DNA from: Strongylocentrotus droebachiensis
Lineage: Eukaryota; Echinodermata; Echinoidea; Camarodonta; Strongylocentrotidae
Direction of reading: 5' to 3'
Assembly: GCA_035222895.1 (NCBI GenBank)
Contig: JAVYIG010000096.1
Span: forward strand, 558,001-622,000
DNA: 64,000 nucleotides
Position numbers and translations under genes: made by a program. Below, one piece after another: positions 24,901 to 36,900 of this stretch. The notes beneath the pieces are model-generated. The model saw only the letters and a list, made by a program, of their open reading frames with translations, was not told the origin of the DNA and did no database searches. Within the stretch, counting starts at the first letter, position 1; each line of letters begins with the position of its first letter.

Positions 24901-27900
24901 TGGTACCCATCTAATCTAACAAGTAACATCCACTAATCATTCACTACTTCTATTTAAGATAATTCACTAATCTCTAACACTACTTCTATTTAAGATTTAC
25001 ATACGCTTCAATTCGACACATATTGAAAGGCTCCACATTTTATATATACTTGATCGTAGCATCTTAAAAGGAAAATTGGTTGACAATTTCCTGAAATATC
25101 AAGTTTTTATTTTTTTTGAACTGGGTAACAATTAAAAATTGTCTTGTCTTTGCTTAGCCATGTTAAATGAATTATTAAATGTTTTAAAGTCCTTAAATTT
25201 TCATTCAACCACAAACAAAAATTGTTTTATTTAAACAAGAGTTTAATTTGGTCTTAATGAATATTCATAAATTATGTACATATTTCTATTACGCACTGCA
25301 TTGGTCCTTACTTTAAAAAGATAAGAATAATCAACATAAATTGTTTGAGTAATACGTATAATTTCTGATTTTGAGTTAAAATTACTAAATTAATACAAGC
25401 TGAAATTACTTAAAGTTTTTATGTATTTGGTTTTACTTAAATATTCCACGTATGTTCTACTAAATTGAAAGTTTGAGTTAGCAAGACTTAAATTTAGTGC
25501 GTAAGTGGCAAAACTAATGTTTTCAAGTAAATTCTACATGGAAAAAAAACGTAAAAATTACCAATGAACAAATTATTTTTTACAGTGTAGAGTCAGGTGT
25601 CACTGATATTGGCTCTGTAGCTGGAGTGATTGAATGCTGCAAGTACAACCGTGCAGTAAAGTTGTTGTACGAGGCGTAATTTATGCGACAGGCGTGGAAA
25701 GGCTTCCTACCCTGTCTAGAAACTAACCACACTGATGACCAGGTTCACCTGGAAGAAAGGCTTAGAGTCGTGAACAGCCTATGTGAAGATGTTTCTCAAG
25801 CTGCTGGCTGTGAGATGATTGAGAACCAGTCCTTTGAGCCCATCTTCAAGCTGTTTGATGTCTACCTTGATTACCTGATACAGGAGAATGGGACCCTCTC
25901 GGCCTTCTGGATGTATTTGGACATCGTCGAGGTTATGCTAGGTCTGGTTCGGGCATCTAAAGAGGGTGTCTGCATGGGTGCTGCTGCACCTCGCTTTCAT
26001 TCGTGCAATGATTCACTGGTGCTTCGCCAACGACAAACTGAACTAAGCACGCTTTCTTCTCTACTATAGTTATTATGTACAAATGCCCCGGCTGGCCAAT
26101 TGATCACCCAGATGTGCTTGAACAATTCATGCAGGGCCAGAGATTTTCTGTACAACTTGGTAGGACCTCTTTGGCAGAATCCCAGTCGACCAACAAATTG
26201 AAATAACCATTAACAAGGACACACAGACCACTGGGGTGGGGGGGACAAAAGGTTCAGCCTAAAACCAGGAGCTGACAGTAGGTACTACCTGACATCTGAG
26301 TACAGAAGGTCAGAAGCTCATATTATTTTGAGGGAGTTGGGAGACATGGTCAGCAAAAACAGTTTACAGCACTTCAATCATCCGGACCTGCAACTAAGCC
26401 GGATAAGAAAAGATGAGACAGATGTTTGTTCATTTGTGGAACTAATCAAGGACGGCTGAGCCATGATGAAACAGAGTTGGTCAACTTGTCTACTGTATCC
26501 TGGCCCCACCAGATATTGCCAAAGACCTGCTGAAAGTTCACAAAGTTGAAAAAGAAGCATACCGATAAGATCGTTTGGAAAAAGAGCAACCCATGGTAAA
26601 CTTTCATGACAAGATGAAAACAGAGAGCCTGAAGACCTTCCTCAACATCAATAAAAAGCAGGCTGGTTACAAAGCTAAAGGGAATTCAGGTAATCGTGAA
26701 GACAGACCGAAACCTCTTTGGGCGCATGCATGATCATCATTGCTCACAGCAGAGCGCTATCTATTAGAGAGGTTTAGCACGCCCACTCGGACCAATACCG
26801 TGGTCACTGCGCAAGACAAACAGGGCTGGAGAAAATTGTGTCACCAGCAGATCTCACTCCGAAGCGTTCAGCTTGTATCATTGATAGAATGAGCCTTGTC
26901 CATAGACTTAAAGGGGGTGACAAGTCATTTGCACATCTAGCAGATGCTGCACTGACGCTAGGTCTGCACGAAGGCACTGATAGTGCCAGGACTGATGTCG
27001 TGTTTGATGTCTACATGGATGAGTCCATCAAGAATGCTGAGAAATACAACAGAGGTTCCACCGCTGAAACACAGTGGAAGAACATTGCACCTTGTCACAA
27101 CATTTTGCAGTGGAAAAAATTCCGAAGAAACCCTGAAAACAAAAATAAGCCTAGATTAAATTTTTGGTCGATCAGTGGAAGCAGCCTGCAGAGAGGGAAA
27201 AGCTTCATGATAAGTCACTTTATGTGGCACTATGAAGAAATCATAACTCTGAAGCGTTCAGCTTGTATCATTGATAGAATGAACCTTGTCCATAGACTTA
27301 AAGGGGGTGACAAGTCATTTGCACATCTAGCAGATGCCGCACTGACGCTAGCTCTGCACAAAGGCACTGATAGTGCCAGGACTGATGTCGTGTTTGATGT
27401 CTACATGGATGAGTCCATCAAGAATGCTGAGAAATACAACAGAGGTTCCACCGCTGAAACACAGTGGAAGAACATTTCACCTTGTCACAACATTTTGCAG
27501 TGGAAAAAATTCCGAAGAAACCCTGAAAACAAAAATAAGCCTAGATTAAATTTTTGGTCGATCAGTGGAAGCAGCCTGCAGAGAGGGAGAAGCTTCATGA
27601 TAAGTCACTTTATGTGGCACTATGAAGAAATCATAACTCTGAAGCGTTCAGCTTGTATCATTGATAGAATGAGCCTTGTCCATAGACTTAAAGGGGGTGA
27701 CAAGTCATTTGCACATCTAGCAGATGCCGCACTGACGCTAGCTCTGCACGAAGGCACTGATAGTGCCAGGACTGATGTCGTGTTTGATGTCTACATGGAT
27801 GAGTCCATCAAGAATGCTGAGAAATACAACAGAGGTTCCACCGCTGAAACACAGTGGAAGAACATTTCACCTTGTCACAACATTTTGCAGTGGAAAAAAT

Positions 27901-30900
27901 TCCGAAGAAACCCTGAAAACAAAAATAAGCCTAGATTAAATTTTTGGTCGATCAGTGGAAGCAGCCTGCAGAGAGGGAGAAGCTTCATGATAAGTCACTT
28001 TATGTGGCACTATGAAGAAATCATAACTCTGAAGCGTTCAGCTTGTATCATTGATAGAATGAGCCTTGTCCATAGACTTAAAGGGGGTGACAAGTCATTT
28101 GCACATCTAGCAGATGCCGCACTGACGCTAGCTCTGCACGAAGGCACTGATAGTGCCAGGACTGATGTCGTGTTTGATGTCTACATGGATGAGTCCATCA
28201 AGAATGCTGAGAAATACAACAGAGGTTCCACCGCTGAAACACAGTGGAAGAACATTTCACCTTGTCACAACATTTTGCAGTGGAAAAAATTCCGAAGAAA
28301 CCCTGAAAACAAAAATAAGCCTAGATTAAATTTTTGGTCGATCAGTGGAAGCAGCCTGCAGAGAGGGAGAAGCTTCATGATAAGTCACTTTATGTGGCAC
28401 TATGAAGAAATCATAACTCTGAAGACAACACAAGAGGAAGCTGACACACGAATGCTTCTTCATGCATGGCATGCTGCGGAGGATGGATACAGATCCATAG
28501 TAACCACAGCTGAAGACACAGATGTGCTGGTAATCTGTGTCTGTATTATCGTGCTGTCCCATGGTGTTACATTTTTCCACTTTATCTCATCGTTTCCATT
28601 CCGTCTGCATACTGGTCCCTTAAGTGACTCTCACACTCTGCCGTGTAGGCCTACCGTGTGCCACCGTGCGCGAAAATGTCTGCGGACGGTGGAGAACGGC
28701 GAGGGCACACTGTGGTTCGTTATCAAAGCGGGCAACACGTTAATAGGGCGTTGGCGCTTATTTACACCCGGTGGGACCCGGCGAAAGTTTTGGGCATGTT
28801 CAAAACTTTGGCCGGGTGGCACCGGCCGCAAGTAAGCGGCAAGAGGACGGTGTTGAACGGTATGAGGACGGTATGAATACGCTATGAAAACGGTCACAGA
28901 ACGGTGATGAACGGGCAAAAAAATCGGGGTATTTATGGCAGTCGTGTCATGACGTCAGCAGTCCGGGGACTCGCTCACAGGACGCTCCGAGCGGTGAGGG
29001 GACGCTAAGTGACTGTTAGGTGGCTGCTACAAACCCGGTGCACACGTTCGAGACCCGGTATGGGCCCGGTATGGAAACGGCCAAAATTGTCAACAAAAGT
29101 CAATCTGGGCGGTGAAGACGGTAGAAGCACGTTCAACACCCGGTATGCGCCCGGTGAGAACGGTCAGAAGATGGCAACGAAACTGTGAAAAGATTAATTT
29201 TATGAATTTTTTTTTTTGCGGCCGGGGACAAGTTCGCTCAAAACCCAACGTTCTGGACTCTGTTTTTTTTTAATAGCCCGGCAGGTGGACGGTAGGCCTA
29301 CACGGCAGAGTGTGAGAGCTCCATTACCAATTACAGCGTGCTCGTGCCAGCTAGTGTAACCGTGTTGGCCTTTCCCTCGCCGGGTCTCACCAGAGCCCCA
29401 CCAGAGCCCCACCGAGCCATTCGCTGAACATTCGCTTGGCCTTGAAGACGTCACACACGGTATATGAAAGCTGGACACTCACCCTAGTTACCGGTCACAC
29501 TTCAGTTCTCGAGTTCACGGATGTACGTCCTCATTGTTCTTCTCAACAATTAATCATAAATCTTCATAATTCTTCATAATGCCTACACATGGGAGCAGGG
29601 GCGGCAGAGCGACTAACAAATTAGAGGGGGGGGGGACAACAAAAAGGGCATCTACAAAGGGGCACTTTAATAAAGTAATAGGTGCACTTGTCAAAGTAAA
29701 AGGGGCAATTTTCCTATGTACAAAGGGGTACTTATGGGGTACTTCGAAACTGGGGAGGGGGCTGTGCACACCAGCCCCCCCCCCCCCCCACCGGAGCGGC
29801 GCCTCTACATGGAGGGAAAGCAGGGGGAGGGGTCAAGCTATAGGAAGCTCGATCTGCAGGAAACGACAGAGGAAGCATTTTTTATACAGTAAAATATGGA
29901 GTCACAGTGTCTGGCACGGTTTCTGAACGGGCACAATGTAAAACACGGCAACAGCTAGGCCAGTATGGAGACGTTACGAGGACGTTGGAATGGTAAAATG
30001 ACGTTATGAGGTCGTTAAGAGAGCGGTTGACCGTTAATGATCGGTGGGGGCCGGTATGAGGCGGTGGGTCAACGATGAGCGAACGGTGAGAGCCCGGAGA
30101 AAACCCGTAACGAGGCTGGTATACAGTAACAGCCCGTTGGACAAAATATGACACATCATCACGTCACCGTTCTCACTGCCCCACGAATGGCCTCGTACCA
30201 GCCCACTGTCCTTATACCGTCCTCTTAAAGTCCTCATACCGGGTTCTCACTGTGTGCCTCCGCTTGTGCCCACACGGCGAAAGTTTTGGGCATGCCCACA
30301 ACTTTTGCCGGGTCTCGGCTGGTCTCTTTGGCCACTAGCAGGCCCTTACCGTGCATGTTCACCGATCACTCAACGCCCCGCCGCGCCGTGTGCCCTCATC
30401 GTTTTCCACCGACCACACAAAATTTACCACACGGTGGCACACGGTAGGCTTAGCCGGCGCAATGGGACAGCTACTTTAGCAAGAAGCTGACCTGCTTTCT
30501 GAGAAGTCTGGCTGGATAAAGAACCGCATCGGGTACATTTATGTTTGCAAACTTGCAAGCTTTTTGGGTGAAGATGTCTGCCAAGCTCTAACGCCTGCCT
30601 TTACTGGCTGCGACATAGTGCGTTTTCAGGACGTGGAAAGCTGGGTGCACTTAAGCTCCTGACTTTAAGCATCTTGGTGAAGAATGGGATGTTTCAACAA
30701 CCCTAAGAGACAAGATACAAGAGTTTGTGTGTCGAAATGTATGCATTCACATCCACAATCTGATGAGACCGGATCAATGAACTCCGCTGCCACCTCTTCT
30801 TTGCAAAAGGAGGAGAGGTAGAATCCAGCCAGCTACCTCCATGCAAAGACTCTTTGCGCATGCATGTTCTTTGGGTGAACTACATGTACCAGGCTGCAAT

Positions 30901-33900
30901 ATGGCGACGCTGCCTTGTGAGTTAACCCGTAGTCAAAGATCCAACGACCTGTGGGTGGAACACAGATGGCAACGGCAATCTGTCCATAGAATAGATAGCA
31001 CCGCACCGGAATCTGTGTTGCAATTGATGTCCTGCAAGTGCACTGTGCCCGTGCCTGCAAACTTCCTGCCTCGTGAACCAACTGAAATGCACTAACATGT
31101 GCAAATTAAAGACCTTCACAAACCAGCAGGAAGATGATGAAGATAAAGAAGTGGCAAAAGTCAAGGTAGACGATTCAGACACAGACTCATGATAAATTAA
31201 AGTGAGATGAATATATTTTGTTCCAAGAGAAATGTAGGAAACAAATTTTAAACAGTAAGATGACGGCGTTCCCTTATTAAGGTGTTGACTGCAGGAGTAA
31301 CTTTGAGAAAGTTTGTCGAAGTGAGGATGAAAATACATGTAGTAGATGTTGCTTTCTTCTCTCTTGTCAATTCAGGATGAAAACAAAGAGAGGTGTTGCA
31401 GACAAAAGAAGAGTCGGTGACCTGTGATTGTGTGTGATGTATTTACCACAAGTCACCAGTATCTAATTGACAAATAAGCTGCCATTATCAAAGTCATGGT
31501 GACAACTTAGGGTAGGCTTAAAATTCCAGATCACATGGAAAGGACACTTGAAGGTTAAACTCGAAGATGTACTAGATATATTTTATCAGTTACATCATTT
31601 CGAACAATCAATGTAAAGTTTCAAAGGCATATACATGTTTTTTTTTTTCTGGCCGTTGAAAATGTGAATTAATTTGTGTCCAAATGGACTACTTAAATTC
31701 AATCACGCCTTTCTTTCAAATAGAGTAAACGAAAAAATAAGAAAGAGAGGGTGTGACAAAATAGTTTCTGAGACTTCATGCAAACCGCCTGTAATATTTC
31801 TGCCCAAAGAAGGCGTTTTGATAAACAGACACAATTTTTCTGGCATTCATATTTACCTTTGACTCATTTATTCTCATTTTGCTCGTAGTATTCTTCGGGA
31901 CAGTTTTGATACAATAGCAAGCAAATGATCATTATTGTGATGAATCTGTGCTGGTTCCAGCATTGCATACAATCACATGAAGTTTCCTAGCATATAATGT
32001 AGTCATGACAATGTTATACATGTACCTTTCTAAACCCTAAGAAACAGCTTGTAATATGCAGTGGCAGAATACTTTTATGGTCATTTTGCTCTGATTTTAT
32101 GCAAATGTATGATGTCCTATGTTAATTTCCAAAATAAATCTTTAGCTGTGTTCCCTGTGCCTGAAAACCTGGGTATAGACACAAAAATGAACTTTCAACA
32201 CCTCTCCAATCCCAAGATATAGCCAAAATATGGCATATATTACCGTACAGGGCATCTTGTAAACTCTAAACTCTAATTCATGTTGCCATGGTAACAATGG
32301 GAAGGTACTAAATAGCATATTCTTGGCTTATATGATGTATTAGTCATATAATTGTGTCATTAACTTGGAAAGGGGACTTTAACTTGTCTTGAAAGGGCAT
32401 ATTGTCTAATATGTTTACTGAAATTACGCCAAAATCCTTGATTTTAGGCTATTCTGGGGTCGTTACTATGGCAACCGTTATAAATGGCAATGTAATTTGC
32501 ATTTCATTACTTTTCTTCATGGTGAGGTATTCTAAACTTTTATTCTGTGGGCCTGAAAACCTAGGTATAGACACCAAAATAAACTTTCAACAGCTCTCCA
32601 ATGCCAAAATATAGCCAAAATATGGCATTATAGTACCATACAGGGCATCTTGTTAACTCTAATTCATGTTGCCATGGTAACAATGGGAATGTACTATATA
32701 GCATATTCTTGGCTTATATGATGTATTAGTCATATAGTTGTGTTATTATTTTGGAAAGGGGACTTTAACTTGTCTTGAATGAGTATATTGTGTAATATAT
32801 TACTGAAATTACTCCAAAATCCTTGATTTTAGGCTATTCTGGGGTCGTTACCATGGCAACCGTTATAAATGGTGATGTAAATTGCATTTCATTGCTTTCC
32901 TTTATGGTGAGGTATCTTAAACTGTACATTTTTACGCATTCAAAAGTGTTTTTATAATTTTTAAATGACTTTAACTGTTTCTTTGAATAATACCGGTTTT
33001 AGTCTAGTGTTGCCATGGAAACTGCTGATTATATGACTAAGCTGTACATTCGGAAATGCTATCATATCAAAATATTATGTATAGATATAGGGCATTTCAA
33101 AATGCATAAGTAGATCTTGCCACCTTGAGTGGTACCAATAACCCAAATTTCTGGTCTTGGCCCATGGACTAAGTTTGTCACATCCATTGTTAGCTGGATT
33201 ACAGGCGCACGCCACAATGCCTTGCCTTATTACGGCTTCTTTTTATTGTTTGTTTATTGCATGCGTATCAAGTAACCCTGGGGAGGATTTGGAAAGTGGG
33301 GATGGGGTGGGGGCCTGATTGTAATAGGCATAGTGGGTTCAAATGAAAGACGGAATCAAAATGTGTTGGTGATGCCCTCCTGCTATTACATATGTCCTTG
33401 TTTGCATGTGTGACCCTTAATAATATTGTTCTTTTGTCAAGTTTAACAGATCAGGTTCAGAATGGGCCCTTCTCCCCCAATTGGCCTTTCCCGATTTTGT
33501 GATTTATATATATTACGATCACTACCGTGTGAGTCAAAAAAAGGTTTACACCTAGAAAATTGCTAATTATTTTTAAAATCATCTATGAACGGTAAATTAT
33601 TATACATCTTATGAAAGAGTGTTTTATCCCAAATCATTTGGTACCATTTTTGTGTGGTATGTGTTCACGCTTGAATGAACAGGAGGCATTGTTTGCGAGA
33701 GTGCAAACATCGACTTGCGCCAAAGTGACGCCTACAGTATGTATTATGTTGGGATTAGCGAAGTGAGAGAATGAAATGAATGTATCAAATGAAATGCATT
33801 GCATATGCATTTTGCCAAGGGCAAAGTCACACCCACCCACACACACGCGCCCAAATGTTCGTTGATATTTGATATTCCATATTTAATATGTGTGACATGA

Positions 33901-36900
33901 TTAATATTGTTAGGGATGTTATTTGGATCTGCAAAGACCGAATTAATACCCAAACCCCAATTGTTTTAGTCAAACATCACATAAGCAACTTTGGCGCAAG
34001 TCGATTTTTGCACTCTAGCAAACAATGCCTCCTGTTGAGAAATACGAGAAATACAAATATTATATTATGAGACATTTTAATTTATGACGCATGTTAAATG
34101 TAGGCAATAGGAAATTGAGGGGCACATGCACACTATAAATAATTATCCATATTTATGTACATAGTTTTCTATTGTTAAATGTTATTTGTATTTTCACTGT
34201 CAAAAAAGCCACTGGAAGCAAAATTTCTATGTAACGTTTGCATGCATGGACCAAATAAACTTGAATCTTGAATCTTGAATCTGATTAACGCGATGGTTCT
34301 ATGAATAGCGAGTGCAAAATACACAGCACAATCCAATGAGCATGAACAATAACTGATATTACGAATGCTATATTGCACGCATATTGCTCCGATTGTCTCA
34401 TTTTCGCTCGCTGGAACATTTCCAGCACAAACCACTGACCTCTACCTCCTGGACGGATCATCGCCCATTCCCATTCACTATACGTTACGTACTAAAAGGC
34501 TGTATTGTCTGACCGTTCATGAATATTCATGTTTTTGCTTACCTCGGCAAAATGTTTGCTTTTACTAAATGGAAAAATGACGGTGGGGGGTTGGATGAAA
34601 TGGACATAATGAACTAAGCAGAGGTGATCTATGATAATTCATGCTTCTTATCCTTCGTGTGCTTGACCTATAATCTTAAAATCACTTGGCAAACTGAGTC
34701 CAAAGTTCGACTTGTTTCACATGTGTATTATAGGCAATGACGAGCTTGCAACCTATTTTGATCAAATTACGGTGGGTGAACTTTCAAAAGTCAATGGGAC
34801 ATGAGGGTTCCAATGAAAGAGCTAGTGATAACGTAAGTCGGGGTGGATGTGCTTTCGTTTCAACAAAATATGGATTTGTAACAATTTTTTGGTACAATTC
34901 CATAGGCTAACATGTATGGCTGCTGACTCTGACGATAGGGGGCGTTGTGAAATGAGACTAAACGGAGCTATATGCACATGGCACCCAAGCGATGGCTCTC
35001 TCGCATATACAAAGCACTATAACGATAGCGTGCATGCAGCCTCATGGCAGGCTATGAGTTAAACCTAATGAGAGCAAAAAATTAAATGCCCACTTTAATA
35101 CTCCATTTCGTGCTACATAAATTTATTGATTTAAATTTTGCATATATTTAAGCACTCCTTAGAATATGTCTCAATAGCAAGGCTATTAAAGATTAACAAT
35201 GTTTAGTTGACTTCTGTATCTGGTGCTCGCCTTCACTTCAAAACGGTTTTCTTTCTTCTCTGGCGATTTGGATGCACAAGGGTATAACGCAAGCAAAGAA
35301 ACTGGTATCTTTTCCATGATTGCACCAAGAATGCAAATATATCAGCCCAGCTTACCTCAGTCACTGTTAGGCTGTTTTGATCACTGTCCTCTATTTCAGT
35401 TAAAAATGTTCTCCACTTAGTTGGCTTACAAACTTTCATATACTCCGAGTCCTGTATGAGTCCATCAATGCGATCTTGAATTGTATTCACCTGCAACATT
35501 AAATTTGATAACATATAGATATAACATCACACATCCAAAACCTTCACATGCCTTTTCACAGTTTTTTCTCTTATCTTATGGTGTTGTAACTGCCTGTGGT
35601 GGAGACACATTCATTACATTTTGTATCTTTTTAACTTTGCGATCATTAATGTTCAATTGTCAGTCTATGTGTAAAAGACCCATTCTCGTTGGTAATACAC
35701 TTCAAAATCATCTAAAAGGTAGCATTACAACAACCTAACTGGAAACTGCTCTCGTAATCAATTAAATAGAATCACAGCCCTTTAAAATGTTATTACTTGT
35801 TCTACTGCATGTACTACTACTACTACTTATACTACTACTACTACTACATACATTACTAATAACGAGACATTTGGGACTGCGTCTCCTTTAATAATGGCTA
35901 CGCCCTAAATTCAGTATAGAAAATGGGTGGGATTATTCATGACACATGATGAAAACAAACTAGATGGATCTTCGACTCTTCAACTGCGCGCAGTCGAAAA
36001 TAATGCCTCCGCCATAGAGCAATTTTACAAACCAAATCGGAAGTATTTTATAAAATTCAAGTTTGATAGTAATCCATTACCAGGTTCTCAGAATATTCTG
36101 ATAACAAGCTATTTTTCATATACATGTATGACCCTTTGATCTTGGACCTCATGATCCTAAAATCTAATCAGTTCATTGACTCTGCCTTATTCATACATGT
36201 CCTGAGTTTGATAGTAATCCATCCGTCGGTTCTAATGATAATCGGTTCACAAGCTATTTTTGCAAACATAATGAGCCCCATGACCTTTGACCTCATGACA
36301 CCGAAATCGCATCAGTACATGACCCAAGTTTGGCGGTAATCCATCAATCGGTTTTTGAGATAATGCGATCACAAGCTATTTTTGAATACGAGCACCGTGA
36401 CCTTTGACCTCGTGACCCCAGCCTCTGTACTGTTTTCGTGTAGCTCACCCAATCAGCTGATAACATAACACAACCTCAACGTTGAAAGTAGACCTAGCCA
36501 TTCCTCTCATTTTGGACCCCGATTCGTGTGGACGGAAATTCGGGGAATTGCGCGATCAGTGGAGAGACCGCACTGTGTGTGGGAGCGATGCGTGTGATAG
36601 AAGAATAAAAACAAAGAACGGACTGAATTTGGACAAGCTACATACATGTACATGACCCAGGTTTGGCGGGAATCCATCCATCAGTTCTTGAGATAACGCG
36701 ATCACAAGCTTTTTTGCATACATAATAAGCCCTGTGACCTTTGACCTCGTGCCTCAAAAATCTAATCAGTTCATTGGTTATGCAAGATACATACATGACC
36801 CAAGTTTGGCGGGAATCCATCAATCCGTTCTTGAGATAACACGATCACGAGAGCGGGACGTACAGACGTACAACCCGAAAACATAATTTATTTATTTATT

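Larger units (their letters stand above)
24583..31192 (+). pseudogene. Decayed XPG/PIN-CXC family gene inside the long-inverted-repeat element
   Basis: Homology to the 1019-5713 protein and its wider family can be followed through several frames. 24583-24673 and 25588-26069: middle region (NAGLRDLCVESGVTDIGSVA; FKLFDVYLDYLIQENG). 26070-26330: hydrophobic and DQQIEITINKDTQTTGG segments. 26861-28420: N half of the nuclease fold, four times (ACIIDRMSLVHRLKGGDKSF, TDVVFDVYMDESIKNAEKYN). 28421-28540: EEADTRMLLHAWHAAEDGYR and TAEDTDVLVICV. 30560-30640: LGEDVCQAL and AFTGCD. 30820-31000: LPPCKDSLRMHV and QAAIWRRC. 31015-31192: Cys-rich CXC remnant (CLVNQLKCTNMCK) and an acidic end. The N-terminal third is absent. 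Frameshifts, stops and inserted elements show it is dead, although 26838-28835 stays open for 665 aa. Confidence 0.8.
21886..33172 (+). mobile_element. 11.3-kb long-inverted-repeat transposon carrying a decayed XPG/PIN-CXC gene
   Basis: The outer ends TTAGTCCATGGGCCA and (inverted) TGGCCCATGGACTAA begin arms that match in inverted orientation from 21886 to about 24582 and from 33172 back to about 31903. The match follows the same order of blocks all the way, including a ~385-bp subterminal unit (about three copies left, two right). Between the arms lies a + strand gene remnant (24583-31192) starting almost at the inner edge of the left arm. Nested later insertions: hAT at 23106-24288, MITE at 24674-25587, GC-rich element at 28628-30448. 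No target duplication is clear. Known: long inverted repeats plus an XPG-like nuclease recall Academ-type elements. Inferred: a nuclease-encoding DNA transposon family. Confidence 0.72.

Noticed and set aside
26838-28835. Calling the 665-aa open frame a functional gene
   Set aside because: It starts in mid-domain, repeats half a fold four times and ends in an inserted element; the flanking homologous parts are in other frames.
36426-36634. Possible small solo LTR (TG...CA) interrupting the satellite
   Set aside because: It has TG/CA ends and an AATAAA, but no matching flanking duplication and no family resemblance that I can support.
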